Shown here: positions 8,787 to 18,293 of the stretch, one piece after another
How the letters are laid out: each line of letters begins with the position of its first letter
Numbering within the stretch: position 1 is the first letter of the stretch
Source of the DNA: CAIXSC01 sp046349915
Lineage (GTDB): Bacteria; Planctomycetota; Planctomycetia; Pirellulales; Pirellulaceae
Assembly (NCBI GenBank): GCA_046349915.1
Contig: JAXMBL010000004.1
Location: 1,555,815-1,619,814, forward strand
Direction: 5' to 3'
Length of the DNA: 64,000 bases
Position numbers and translations under genes: made by a program
The notes under the pieces: model-generated
The model's input: only the letters and a program-made list of their open reading frames with translations
What the model was told of the DNA's origin: nothing
Databases searched by the model: none

Positions 8787-11700
8787 ATGCGGAGCGAACT
8801 CATGCGGATCACGAAGACTCGCGCTACGTTCACGGCAGGATGGCTCGCGCTTGCGCTGGCCTCGCCCTTGTGGGTGTTTGGCGCCGACGATGCCGAAAAG
8901 TTGCGGCAAAAACAGGCTGCTCAGGAAAAGGCCAGAACGCTGGCCCGCGAGTTGGTCTCGGGAATTCTGGAGCTGCAAATCCGCCAGCTCGAAGAAAACG
9001 GACTCGACCGCCAGCCCGTGCTGCGCGATATCCGCGAAATGCAAAAGCACGTCGACACGATCTCCGCCAAGCAAATGGAGGAGGTAGTGCAACTGCTGGT
9101 GAAAGCCCAGGAAGGTTCGCAGAAGGAACGGATGACGCGGTTTCAAGACGCGCGGACTCGCGTGCGCGAAATCGTCGTGGAACTGATGAGCGAGCGGCAG
9201 AAGTTGTATCGACGTTTGCAAGTGGCTCGTGTCAGCGCTCAGGTCCGTCAACTCATTGGTTACGAAACCAAAGTTCTGACCGTGACAAAGGCCCTACCGA
9301 ATGAAACGCCCGATCGTCGCGATGCCTTGCTGTTCAACGCACTCGAAGATCAAACCGACGTTGCGGCTCTCTATTTACAGTTGGTGGCGACACTCAAGGA
9401 TCTCACGGGTTGGAGCGGCGATGTGGCTGTCGGCGCGACCGAGGGCCTGCGAGTTCTGAAGGCGGCGGCCATCGATGAACAGTTGAAGGGATCGCTAGAG
9501 TCCTTGCGCGACAGCCGGTTTCCCGTCGCGGTGGAACATGAGGAAGCGGTGATCCGCGGTCTGAAGGCGCTATTGCAAAAGCTGGAAGAATCACGCGGTC
9601 AAGTAACCTCGGACCGCGAAGCCGCGCTGAAGATGGTTCGCGAAATGATGAAGAAGCAAGAGCAGTTGCGCGAACAGACGCGTCAGGCCGACCTCGCGCC
9701 TCCCAAACGAGACGAGCTCGTCCAACAGCAACAGCAAGTCCAGGAACAACTCGGACAAATCGCTCAAGAATTGGAGAAATTTCCCACCACCTCCCCACTG
9801 CTCGAACAGGCCAAGGCCGCTTCGCTCGAGGCGACTCAGCAACTGTTCGAAGAGAAACGCAATGAGGCGTTGGCGGAACAGAACAAAGTGATCGGCAGCT
9901 TGGCGGAAGTTGCTCAGCAATTGCAGCGAGCCGTGGAATTGGAGCAGGGAAGCAAGAGCGCCGACCAACTGGCCGCCGAAGTCGCTCAACTGGAAAAGAC
10001 GCAGCAAGAAGTCGCCAAGGCGGACCAAACGCAAACCGAAGCCAATACAGCGGCTGAAAAAGAACCCGCGGCTGCGAAGGCCAAGGAAGAGGAGGTTGCG
10101 ACTCAATTGGAGAAGGCCGCTCAGCCGATGGATCTGTCTCCTGTCGTGAAGTCCCAGCTTGACGAAGCGCGACAGGCTGCGAAGGATGCCGCCGATCAAC
10201 TTGCCAAGGCGACGGCGTCGCCGGCCGATCAGAAACCCGAAGCCATGGAGTCGGCTCAAGAGGCAGTCGCCGAAGCGGATCGCAAGGTCGAACAAGCCGC
10301 GGCCGAAATCGCCGCTCAATTGGCCGATGCGAAGCGCCGCCAACTGGCCGTCGAAGTGGGTGAATTGGCGCGTGCCGCCGAAGCGCTCGAACGGGCCGCG
10401 GCAGCGGAACGCGAGTTGGCCAAGGCCGCCGAGCAAGCGGCAAAAGACGAGGGACTCAGCAAAGAAGCAGCCGATGCACTCGCCGCGGAACAGGCCGAAA
10501 TCAATCGAGTCGCCGAGAAAACAGCGGAAGGCGTGAAGAACACGGCGCCCGAAGCGGCGAAGCAGTTGGCCGATTCGGCGCCCAAGCGAGCCGACGTGCA
10601 AAAGCAACTCGACGCCGCCGCCCAAAAGCCGGGTGAAGAATCGAAGGCCGCGGCGAAACAAGCCGCGGAGGATGCGAAGCAAGCGGCCGACAAGTTGGCC
10701 GATGCGGCGTCAGAACTACGCCGCGAAGCAGGCGAGGCGGCCAAGGAACTGGCCGCGCTCGCGGGAAAGCAGTTGGAGGAAGTCGCGAAGGCTCGTGACG
10801 CCGTCGAGCAGGCGTTGGAGGATGCCTCGCGGCAAAACGACGCCGGTAATCAGGAGATGCTGGCCCAGGCGCTCGAAAAAGTGCAGGCCGCTCAAGAGAA
10901 GCAGCAGAAGGCCCAAGGTCGAGAAGCCGCCGCTAAGGCTCAGGCCATGGAACGGCAGATTGCCGCCGCCCAAGCTCAACAAGCGGAAGCGGATCGCGAA
11001 GCGGAGGCGCTCAAGCGAGGGCAAGCGAATAGTCCCGTCGACGCCGCGTCGGAACAGCAGGAAGTCGCCGATCAGACGAGCGAGCTCGCGAAGGATGCTC
11101 CGGGAGAACTCGCCGAAGCGCTGCGCGAAGCCAACAAAGCCGCCGCGCAAGCAGCCAAGGATACGCTCGCCAATCAACCTGCTCGCGCGGAGAACGCTCG
11201 CCAACAAGCTCGTGAAGCGCTGGCCAAGGCGGCTGAGTTGGCGGAGAAGATGACCGCTGCCGCCGAACAGCAACCGGCGGGCAAACCAGACGCGGCCGCT
11301 CAGGCGGACGTCACCGCTCAGGCCGAGGAAGCTCGCGAGGCGGCCGGAATGGGCGATCCCGAGGCAGCACAGGCTTTGGCGGAGGCTCAGCAAGCCTCTG
11401 AAATGGCCGAACAGGCGCTCGCCAAGGGGAATGAGGCGGCCGCCGCTGAAGCGCAGAAGAAGGCGGGCGAGGCGCTCGCGCGGGCCGAAGAACAGTTGGA
11501 ACAAGCGATGCGCGAAAACGCCAAGCAAGCGGCCGAGCAACTGGCGAAGCAGGGAGAGGTCGCCGAGCAACTTGCGGAACAGGTCGCCAAAGTCGACGCC
11601 GCCGCGGCGGCTGCGCTGCGGCAAGCCGAACGGATTGCCGAGCAAGCGACCGAACCCATGGAGGCGGGCCAGGCGGCGGCGAAACCGGCGCCCAATGCGC

Positions 11701-13214
11701 AAGCGAACAACCCGATGCCCATGGGGAAGCCCGCGGGTGATCAACCGGCTGGAAAGCAGCCCATGGGCGACTCGCCGCAAGGCAAATCGCCGATGGCCGA
11801 TACGCCAATGGGGCAAGGCCCCATGCCGAATGTCGCCGATGCGGCGCCCATGGCTGATCCTGAGGCTCTGCAAGCGGCTCGTGAAAACGTCGAGCGAGCG
11901 GAGCAGCAGGCGGCGGCGAGTCTCGCGGCTCGCGAGGCTCAGATCCGCCGTGATCGCGATGTCGCCGAGATGCTCGCCAAGCTCGCCCAGGAGCAGCAGG
12001 AAGCTCGCGAGGAAATCGCCAAACAGGCCGCGACGTTGGAGCAACTCGCCCAGAACGACGGTGATATGAATGGCGAACCTCAGCCGGGCGAATCGCCGAC
12101 CGATGCGAATGCTCAGAATGCGAATAGTCCGCAGCAGGGCAAACCTGAGAGCGGCGACAATCCGCCTGGAAAAACTCCGGCGGCGAAGGCGGGGCAAAAT
12201 GCGAAAGCGAAGCCCATGCCCGCGGGGCAGAACGCGGGTGAAAAGCCCTCGACTCCACCCGGCCAAACTCCACCCGCCAAACCGGCGACCCCGGAACAAT
12301 TGGCCGCCGCTCAAGCCCTGCGTGATGCTCAACAGCGATTCGCTCAAGCTCAACGAGCCACGGGGCAGGGAGCTGCCGAGATCTCGCGCCAGGATGAAGT
12401 GGTGAATCCACCGCTGCGCGAGGCGCTCGAAACGGCCTCGCAGTTGGCGGAAGAAATGCTCCCACCGGCGCCCGATCTCGCGTCGGCGGACACTCCGACT
12501 CCTGCTGATCCCGCGGCGGGAGACATGCCGCCGAGCCAGCCGCAAGGGAAGGGGGAAGCAAGCGAAAAGTCGTCGCAGCCTAATGCCGGTGATTCCGCGG
12601 CCAAACCAGCGGGTCAACCTGCTCAACCCGCTGGCAACCGTCCACAAATGGACCGCCAACTGGGGACAGGATTCGTTCCCAACTCGCCCGAACTGACGGC
12701 TCAACAGATCGCTGGCGCCGAGGCGCAGGCGGAAGCTCGCGAGCTGCTCGGTCCGCCGCCGGAAGCGGCTCAGGCCGAGGAGTCGGGGTTGGCGGCCAGT
12801 GAGCAATCGCCCATGGAGGGATCGCCCATGTCTCCCAGCCAAGACGCGACGGCTCAGTCGCAGCAAGCTGCCGCGAACGCCGAATCGCAAGCGAATCAGA
12901 ATGCGACGTCGGAGAGCGCCAAGGATGCCAAGGCCTCGACTCGCTCGACCGGCAAGGCGGCGCAAAGTGCTCGCACTCCCATGAATGACGGACCGCAGGA
13001 TAAGCCGCCCATGCTTGATCCAGCTCAACAAGCCGATAGCCGCGCCGCGGATTCGAAGGAAGATGCGGAGGTGCGGGCGCGGAAGCTGGAAAAAGAACCC
13101 TGGTTCTCGAAACTCCCGGCGCATTTGCAGCAGGGGCGAGCCGCCCGTGGGCGAGGCAAACTGCCGCCGGGCTATGAAGATCTGCTCAAGCGGTACTTTG
13201 AAGTACGCGATTAG
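8787..13214 (+). CDS. Very long Ala/Gln/Lys/Glu-rich coiled-coil exported protein
   Basis: 1475 residues, preceded by a strong ribosome-binding site (AGGAGG, 8776-8781). The N-terminus has a signal-like hydrophobic run (AGWLALALASPLWVFGAD). Most of residues 45-1130 is heptad-like coiled coil rich in A, E, Q and K, with interspersed Pro/Gly/Met-rich linkers such as PMGKPAGDQPAGKQPMGDSP near 975-995. The end is better conserved in style: EPWFSKLPAHLQQ and PPGYEDLLKRYFEVRD. It is probably a periplasmic structural or tethering protein of the MoxR/VWA complex. The reverse strand stays open over long stretches because of the biased codon use; those frames are not genes. Confidence 0.75.
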   Translation: MRSELMRITKTRATFTAGWLALALASPLWVFGADDAEKLRQKQAAQEKARTLARELVSGILELQIRQLEENGLDRQPVLRDIREMQKHVDTISAKQMEEVVQLLVKAQEGSQKERMTRFQDARTRVREIVVELMSERQKLYRRLQVARVSAQVRQLIGYETKVLTVTKALPNETPDRRDALLFNALEDQTDVAALYLQLVATLKDLTGWSGDVAVGATEGLRVLKAAAIDEQLKGSLESLRDSRFPVAVEHEEAVIRGLKALLQKLEESRGQVTSDREAALKMVREMMKKQEQLREQTRQADLAPPKRDELVQQQQQVQEQLGQIAQELEKFPTTSPLLEQAKAASLEATQQLFEEKRNEALAEQNKVIGSLAEVAQQLQRAVELEQGSKSADQLAAEVAQLEKTQQEVAKADQTQTEANTAAEKEPAAAKAKEEEVATQLEKAAQPMDLSPVVKSQLDEARQAAKDAADQLAKATASPADQKPEAMESAQEAVAEADRKVEQAAAEIAAQLADAKRRQLAVEVGELARAAEALERAAAAERELAKAAEQAAKDEGLSKEAADALAAEQAEINRVAEKTAEGVKNTAPEAAKQLADSAPKRADVQKQLDAAAQKPGEESKAAAKQAAEDAKQAADKLADAASELRREAGEAAKELAALAGKQLEEVAKARDAVEQALEDASRQNDAGNQEMLAQALEKVQAAQEKQQKAQGREAAAKAQAMERQIAAAQAQQAEADREAEALKRGQANSPVDAASEQQEVADQTSELAKDAPGELAEALREANKAAAQAAKDTLANQPARAENARQQAREALAKAAELAEKMTAAAEQQPAGKPDAAAQADVTAQAEEAREAAGMGDPEAAQALAEAQQASEMAEQALAKGNEAAAAEAQKKAGEALARAEEQLEQAMRENAKQAAEQLAKQGEVAEQLAEQVAKVDAAAAAALRQAERIAEQATEPMEAGQAAAKPAPNAQANNPMPMGKPAGDQPAGKQPMGDSPQGKSPMADTPMGQGPMPNVADAAPMADPEALQAARENVERAEQQAAASLAAREAQIRRDRDVAEMLAKLAQEQQEAREEIAKQAATLEQLAQNDGDMNGEPQPGESPTDANAQNANSPQQGKPESGDNPPGKTPAAKAGQNAKAKPMPAGQNAGEKPSTPPGQTPPAKPATPEQLAAAQALRDAQQRFAQAQRATGQGAAEISRQDEVVNPPLREALETASQLAEEMLPPAPDLASADTPTPADPAAGDMPPSQPQGKGEASEKSSQPNAGDSAAKPAGQPAQPAGNRPQMDRQLGTGFVPNSPELTAQQIAGAEAQAEARELLGPPPEAAQAEESGLAASEQSPMEGSPMSPSQDATAQSQQAAANAESQANQNATSESAKDAKASTRSTGKAAQSARTPMNDGPQDKPPMLDPAQQADSRAADSKEDAEVRARKLEKEPWFSKLPAHLQQGRAARGRGKLPPGYEDLLKRYFEVRD

Positions 13215-13249
13215 TGCGAAGTCAACACTGTGTTGAGGAATACGACATC

Positions 13250-14284
13250 ATGAGTAATGAAATGGACCAGAACGATTTGGCGGCCGTGAAAAAGGTGCAC
13301 GCCGCTTACGGACGAATGCGCGAGGAATTGTCCAAGGTGATCGTCGGGCAAGGCGAAGTGGTCGAGCAGGTCTTGGTCGCCATGCTCGCCCGCGGCCACG
13401 CATTGCTGGAAGGCGTGCCGGGGTTGGCGAAAACGCTGTTGGTCAGTTCGCTGGCCGATGCCATGCATCTCACCTACAAGCGAATTCAGTTCACGCCCGA
13501 CCTGATGCCCAGCGACGTGACGGGCGCCGAGGTGATTCAGGAAGATCCCGAGACGCGAGAACGCCGCTATCGCTTCTTGCAGGGGCCGATTTTCGCGAAC
13601 ATGATTCTGGCGGACGAAATCAACCGCACGCCGCCTAAGACTCAAGCCGCGATGCTGGAGGCGATGCAGGAACGACAAGTCAGCGCGGGAGGCAAGATTC
13701 ACGCGCTGCCGGCGCCCTTCTTCGTGCTGGCGACGCAAAATCCGCTCGAACAAGAAGGCACCTACCCGCTGCCCGAAGCGCAGCTCGATCGCTTCCTGCT
13801 GTACATTCGCGTCGACTATCCCACGGGCGCCGAAGAGTGGGAGATTGCTCGCCGCGTGACGGGCGGTCAGCTCGGCAAGATTCAGGCCTGCTTGAGCGAG
13901 AGCGAAATCCTGGAGTACCAGAAGCTGGTCATGCGAGTGCCGGTCAGCGATCAGGTGTTGGGATACGCCTGGAAGTTGGTGCGCTCGTCGCGCCCCGGTT
14001 CGGCTGAAGCCAAGGATGTCCCCGAAGTGAACGAGTATGTTAGCTGGGGAGCTGGCCCGCGCGGCGTGTTGGCCCTCATCACGGCGGCGAAAGCTCGAGC
14101 GATTCTGAATGGCCGACACCACGCGACGGTGGGGGACATTCAGGCAGTGGCCAAGCCAGCTCTGCGTCACCGCTTGGCCTGCAATTACGCCGCTCAAGCG
14201 AAGGGCATTAATCCCGAAAAGATGATCGAGAAACTACTGGCCGCCATCCCCGCCGACCGCCACTACGAAAAGCCCGCGGCCTGA
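13250..14284 (+). CDS. MoxR-family AAA+ ATPase
   Basis: 344 residues from ATG 13250, with GAGG a few bases upstream; a GTG at 13214 would overlap the previous stop but adds an unconserved leader. Walker A is GVPGLAKT near residue 57 and Walker B is ILADEINRTPPKTQAAMLEA near 120, followed by the sensor region FVLATQNPLEQEGTYPLPEA. This is the classic MoxR AAA_3 core, and the length is normal for the family. MoxR ATPases act as chaperone-like partners of VWA proteins. Here the VWA genes lie directly upstream and a DUF58 gene downstream, the usual partnership in a rearranged order. Confidence 0.93.
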   Translation: MSNEMDQNDLAAVKKVHAAYGRMREELSKVIVGQGEVVEQVLVAMLARGHALLEGVPGLAKTLLVSSLADAMHLTYKRIQFTPDLMPSDVTGAEVIQEDPETRERRYRFLQGPIFANMILADEINRTPPKTQAAMLEAMQERQVSAGGKIHALPAPFFVLATQNPLEQEGTYPLPEAQLDRFLLYIRVDYPTGAEEWEIARRVTGGQLGKIQACLSESEILEYQKLVMRVPVSDQVLGYAWKLVRSSRPGSAEAKDVPEVNEYVSWGAGPRGVLALITAAKARAILNGRHHATVGDIQAVAKPALRHRLACNYAAQAKGINPEKMIEKLLAAIPADRHYEKPAA

Positions 14285-14353
14285 TCGGAACCACAACACT
14301 CGCTCCACAACGCTCGATCCGCAGCCATGCGCCTGGTGCAAATCGGATGACCT

Positions 14354-15259
14354 ATGTCGACATTACTTTCTCGTTATCTTGACCCCGATGTTCTGAACCA
14401 AGTCGCGGATCAACCGCTTGATCCGCGGGGCTTGGTCGTGGGCAATCTCGCGGGCGCGCACAAGTCGCCGTTGTCGGGGTTTGCGGTCGAGTTTGCGGGG
14501 CATCGCGAGTATGTGGCGGGAGACGAGCCGAAGCACGTTGATTGGCGAGTCTATTTCAATCGAGAGAAGCTGTTTGTTAAGCAGTACGAGTTGGAGACGA
14601 ATTACGTCTGCCACTTGGTGTTGGACATCAGTGCGTCGATGCGTTACGGGGCGGGGGACGAGCAAAAGCTGCTGTACTCGCAGCGGCTGATCTCCACTCT
14701 GGCCTACTCGATCGTGCGTCAGAGCGACAAAGTATCGTTATTGACGTTTGACGACCGGGTTCGTGGTTCGGTTCCGCCGAGCAATTCGCCGTCGCAAGTC
14801 TTTCGGATGACGCACCATCTGGACGAGACGGAAGCGGTGGAGAAGACCGATTTGGCTGGTTGTCTGGAGGAGATTGCGGGGCGACTGGGGCGTCGCGAGA
14901 TCGTGATGGTGTTCAGCGATTTCTTTGGCGACTTGTCATCGCTCGAACGGGCGCTGCAGCGGCTCCGCTACAGCCAGCATGAGGTGATCCTGTTTCAGGT
15001 GATGCACCATGACGAGTTGGCGTTTGAATTTGACGGGATGGTGCGTTTTATCGGGCTGGAAGTGCCCGAGGAATTGTTAACGCAGCCTGAAGATTTGCGA
15101 AAAGGCTACCTGGCGGCTGTCGAACGATTCAATACGCAACTCGAAGAGATCGCCTTGCGGAATCGTTGCGAGCGTGTTCTGCTGGATACTCAACGGCCGC
15201 TAGGGGAATCACTGGCGGATTACCTGACGCAACGGCTGCGGCAGGTCCGTCGCCGTTAA
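14354..15259 (+). CDS. DUF58 domain protein (VWA-like)
   Basis: 301 residues. The DUF58 signature is clear: GFAVEFAGHREYVAGDEPKH near 36-55, then VDWRVYFNREKLFVKQYELE. A VWA strand with intact metal motif DISAS follows near residue 91, then IVMVFSDFFGD near 180. No membrane segment is seen, so it is likely cytoplasmic. It sits 69 bases after the MoxR gene; the MoxR-DUF58 pair is widespread and the two products are believed to interact. Only short gaps separate it from its neighbours, so it is probably co-transcribed with them. Confidence 0.9.
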   Translation: MSTLLSRYLDPDVLNQVADQPLDPRGLVVGNLAGAHKSPLSGFAVEFAGHREYVAGDEPKHVDWRVYFNREKLFVKQYELETNYVCHLVLDISASMRYGAGDEQKLLYSQRLISTLAYSIVRQSDKVSLLTFDDRVRGSVPPSNSPSQVFRMTHHLDETEAVEKTDLAGCLEEIAGRLGRREIVMVFSDFFGDLSSLERALQRLRYSQHEVILFQVMHHDELAFEFDGMVRFIGLEVPEELLTQPEDLRKGYLAAVERFNTQLEEIALRNRCERVLLDTQRPLGESLADYLTQRLRQVRRR

Positions 15260-15299
15260 GTATGGATGGGCCACGCGTTTCCGCGCGTTGGATAGGTGT

Positions 15300-16580
15300 A
15301 TGCGTCTCTCGTTTCGACTTGCCAAACTCGTCAATTACAATCCCGACAAAAACAAGCGGCCTGGCATCATCAAGTCGATCGTCGAAGCGACTGGGCTCGA
15401 TCGACATCTCGTCTCGAATCTCTTGAGAAACGTGGCGCGTAGCGTGCCGCTCGACGCGCTCTCGCGGATCTGCGAGTTCTTGGTCGACCACGGCTATTGC
15501 TCGCCCGATCAGTTGCCTGGCGCCTTGTTCGGCGTCGAGGCGGAGACGTTTTGGGAGTTGCTGGCTCGCCGGCAACGACTCGAGTTGTGCGTTGGCGTGC
15601 GCAGTGCCGAGCAACCCGAGTGGCCCGAGCGGGCGTGGGTTGTGGCCTCGGATGCGGTCTTGGTGGGCGAGCTGTTGAATGGCGTGTCGACGCTCGGCGG
15701 TACGACTCAACTGCGATCGCAGTCCATGGTCGGCCTGGGCGGTGGAGACGAAGGGACTGCGGCGGGAGGCGGCGACGATCTGGGAGCAAGCAAGTCGGCA
15801 AACGCGGCATCGCCAACGGCCAATGCTGCTCGACGAACTCGTACGGACCGACCGCCTCATCCCGAGCATCTGCGGCAGACGCTTGTTTGGAGCCCAGGGA
15901 CGACGGAATCATCGGACGGCCCCAACGATCGGGCTCGCGATATTTACGAGGACTTTGGTCGAGCCAAGCAAGACAAGGCGCTGGTCTGTTTGGGGAGCAT
16001 GAAGAGTAATCCCGCGGCGGAGTTGGTCGTCGCTTCTGCGTTCGAATGTGATCCTTTCAAGTCGGCTGACAACGTAGCGCGTGCGGTCGATCGGCTCTGC
16101 CCCTTCTATTTGCGTTTTCGGGATCGTGATCCGCATCCCGATTCGTGTTGGGGTGGGAGGAAGCTAAGCGCGGATGTGCCGTCGACGGAGCCAGGAATCT
16201 ATTTCGAGAAGGCGAGCGGCGAGTGGGATTTCTGCGCGTCGGACGAGAAGCAGCAGGACGTCGCTTTTCTGTTTTACGTCAGTTGCGAGGCGCAGGGTTG
16301 GATCGAAATGGCGCTCGGCGGTTTCTCGGGCCGCGCGACTCGGTTATTGGCCAAGACGCTGTCGGCCCGCGCCGAGGAGTTCTGGCCGCCGGTGTACCAG
16401 GCTTTCGGCAAGCAGTTTGGCGCCTACATCATCAAGTTTTCGCTGCCGCCCGAAGAAGGACAGCGTCACGATTTGCTGCGAACGGACGTGACGGGTGATC
16501 CCACGATCATTCCTTTGGAGGCCGCGGTCTTCGAGCGTCGTCTGAAAGGTGACGCCGAAGAGGAAAAGGAAACTGTGTAG
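15300..16580 (+). CDS. HTH (XRE-like) protein with unknown C-terminal sensor region
   Basis: 426 residues from ATG 15300; a TTG four codons earlier is possible. The first 75 residues form a Cro/C1-type helix-turn-helix: GIIKSIVEATGLDRHLVSNL then VPLDALSRICEFLVDHGY. A low-complexity Gly/Ala/Ser linker of about 60 residues follows (near 150-205). The rest is an alpha/beta region containing LVCLGSMKSNPAAELVVASA and later IYFEKASGEWDFCAS, which is not assigned to a family. The layout suggests a ligand-responsive regulator. It lies 40 bases after DUF58 and 22 bases before larB, so it may regulate the block or simply be co-transcribed. Confidence 0.65.
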   Translation: MRLSFRLAKLVNYNPDKNKRPGIIKSIVEATGLDRHLVSNLLRNVARSVPLDALSRICEFLVDHGYCSPDQLPGALFGVEAETFWELLARRQRLELCVGVRSAEQPEWPERAWVVASDAVLVGELLNGVSTLGGTTQLRSQSMVGLGGGDEGTAAGGGDDLGASKSANAASPTANAARRTRTDRPPHPEHLRQTLVWSPGTTESSDGPNDRARDIYEDFGRAKQDKALVCLGSMKSNPAAELVVASAFECDPFKSADNVARAVDRLCPFYLRFRDRDPHPDSCWGGRKLSADVPSTEPGIYFEKASGEWDFCASDEKQQDVAFLFYVSCEAQGWIEMALGGFSGRATRLLAKTLSARAEEFWPPVYQAFGKQFGAYIIKFSLPPEEGQRHDLLRTDVTGDPTIIPLEAAVFERRLKGDAEEEKETV

Positions 16581-16602
16581 GTCTTGGGGCGGGAAGCGGA
16601 CC

Positions 16603-17400
16603 ATGTTGCGGCGAGAAGAAATTGAGCTTTGGGCGCGCGAGCTATTAGCGGGACGCGCTACTCCTGACCAACTTGCGGATGCCTTGTCCGGAGATAAGCC
16701 AACGTCCGCGGAACTTGCCGACGCCACGCTTGATCTTGATCGACAGCGGCGTTGCGGGTTTCCCGAGGTGGTCTACGGCGAAGGGAAGTCGGTCGAAACG
16801 CTCGTCCGCATCTTCACTCGCTTGTTGCAAGAAGATATCGAAGTGTTTGCCACGCGGATCACCAGCGAGAAGGCGGAGCAACTGCGGACCGCGTTTCCCT
16901 CGCTCAGGTACAACCCGCTTGCTCGCACGCTGCGGCTGTCGCCCGGCGCCGAGACTTCGTCAAACGTTGCTGGGACGCCCAGCAAGCGGGGACGAGTGGT
17001 GGTGGTGACGGCGGGCACCAGCGATTTGCCCGTGGCGGAAGAGGCTCTCGAAACGCTCGATTGGATGGGCGTGGACGTCGAGTTGGTTCAGGATGTGGGA
17101 GTAGCGGGGCCTCACCGTTTGCCGGCGCGATTGGGCAGTTTTCGTGGCGCCGACGCGGTGGTGGTGGTGGCGGGCATGGAAGGTGCGCTCCCCAGCGTCG
17201 TCGGAGGATACGTCGATTGTCCGGTGGTGGGTGTGCCGACCAGTGTGGGTTACGGCGCCAACTTCGGCGGACTCTCTTCCTTGCTCAGCATGCTGAACAG
17301 TTGCGCGTCGAACGTGGTGGTCGTGAATATCGATGCGGGGTTCAAGGGAGGGTATGTCGCGGGCATGATTGCTCGTGGGCGTGGGAAGGAGTCGGCATGA
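16603..17400 (+). CDS. larB: LarB-type pyridinium-3,5-biscarboxylic acid mononucleotide synthase
   Basis: 265 residues from ATG 16603, the start that opens the conserved N-terminal helix. The C-terminal half is PurE-like: VVVTAGTSDLPVAEEALETL near 128-147, GVAGPHRLPARL, GMEGALPSVVGGYVDCPVVG and PTSVGYGANFGGLSSLLSML. In the family, LarB carboxylates and hydrolyses nicotinic acid adenine dinucleotide in the first step of nickel-pincer cofactor synthesis. No larC, larE or larA is visible in the window, so either those genes are elsewhere or the protein has another role. Its stop overlaps the nnrD start by four bases. Confidence 0.9.
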   Translation: MLRREEIELWARELLAGRATPDQLADALSGDKPTSAELADATLDLDRQRRCGFPEVVYGEGKSVETLVRIFTRLLQEDIEVFATRITSEKAEQLRTAFPSLRYNPLARTLRLSPGAETSSNVAGTPSKRGRVVVVTAGTSDLPVAEEALETLDWMGVDVELVQDVGVAGPHRLPARLGSFRGADAVVVVAGMEGALPSVVGGYVDCPVVGVPTSVGYGANFGGLSSLLSMLNSCASNVVVVNIDAGFKGGYVAGMIARGRGKESA

Positions 17401-18293
17401 CCTCCGGCTGTCGAGTCGTGACTCGCGTCCCTCGACTCGAACCACGCCCCCCCGAGAGTCACAAAGGGGATTTCGGGCGTGCGGTCTTGGTGGGTGGATC
17501 GCGCGGGATGAGTGGCGCGATCGCATTGGCGGGGATGGCCGCTTTGCGTGGCGGCGCGGGACTCGTGCGGCTCGCGGTCCCCGATCCGTGCCTCGACTCC
17601 GTGGCTCGGTTCGAGCCTTCTTACATGACTTGGCCATTGCCCGCTGATGCTCGCGGGCGGCTGACGCTGGCTGCTTGGGAGCCGTTGCAGGAAGCGTTGG
17701 CGGATGCGACCTGCGTCGCCGTGGGGCCAGGACTCGGACGGTCGAATGAGATCGACGGTCTGGTCGGACAACTCTATCGGCATGTCGCGCGACCGCTGGT
17801 TGTCGACGCGGATGGACTCAATGCTCTGGCGTCCTCATCCGAAGTATGGGGAGCGAATCAGGGACCGCGGATACTCACGCCGCATCCGGGCGAGTTCCGG
17901 CGGTTGTTTGGCGCCGCCGCTCGAGTTCGTGAGGAACAAGAGGAGCAAGCGATCGAGTTTGCTCGACGAGTGGCCGCGGTGGTGGTGCTGAAGGGGAGCC
18001 GCACCTTGGTGACCGACGGTTGGCGAGTGTATCGCAATGCGACCGGGAACCCCGGCATGGCGACCGGTGGATCGGGCGACGTATTGACTGGGCTCATCAC
18101 GGCGTTGGTCTGTCAGGGGCTTGAGCCGTTCGATGCGGCTCAACTGGGAGTTTACTTGCACGGATTGGCGGGGGACTGGGCCGCGGCTGAAGTGGGGCAG
18201 GTTTCCTTGATTGCTACCGATTTGATACGCTGCCTGTCGCACGCGTTTTTGAGTTATCAACGGGAATCGGCGGACGCCGGACTTTCGACGTGA
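17397..18293 (+). CDS. nnrD: ADP-dependent NAD(P)H-hydrate dehydratase
   Basis: 298 residues from ATG 17397, within the larB stop (ATGA). The ribokinase-like fold is clear: SHKGDFGRAVLVGGSRGMSG near 20-39, LVVDADGLNAL, ILTPHPGEFRRLFG, VVLKGSRTLVTDG, and the glycine-rich GNPGMATGGSGDVLTG near 219-234 that binds the nucleotide. It repairs S-NAD(P)HX, the hydrated damaged form of the cofactor. Many bacteria carry the epimerase NnrE as a fused N-terminal domain; here that domain is missing, so epimerase must be encoded elsewhere. Its stop overlaps the ribF GTG start by four bases. Confidence 0.92.
   Translation: MTSGCRVVTRVPRLEPRPPESHKGDFGRAVLVGGSRGMSGAIALAGMAALRGGAGLVRLAVPDPCLDSVARFEPSYMTWPLPADARGRLTLAAWEPLQEALADATCVAVGPGLGRSNEIDGLVGQLYRHVARPLVVDADGLNALASSSEVWGANQGPRILTPHPGEFRRLFGAAARVREEQEEQAIEFARRVAAVVVLKGSRTLVTDGWRVYRNATGNPGMATGGSGDVLTGLITALVCQGLEPFDAAQLGVYLHGLAGDWAAAEVGQVSLIATDLIRCLSHAFLSYQRESADAGLST

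Noticed and set aside
10716..13124. 802-codon reverse-strand frame opposite the coiled-coil gene
   Set aside because: Its product is an L/R/G-rich string with no domains. It mirrors the biased GAA/GCC codons of the forward gene, which leave the other strand free of stops.
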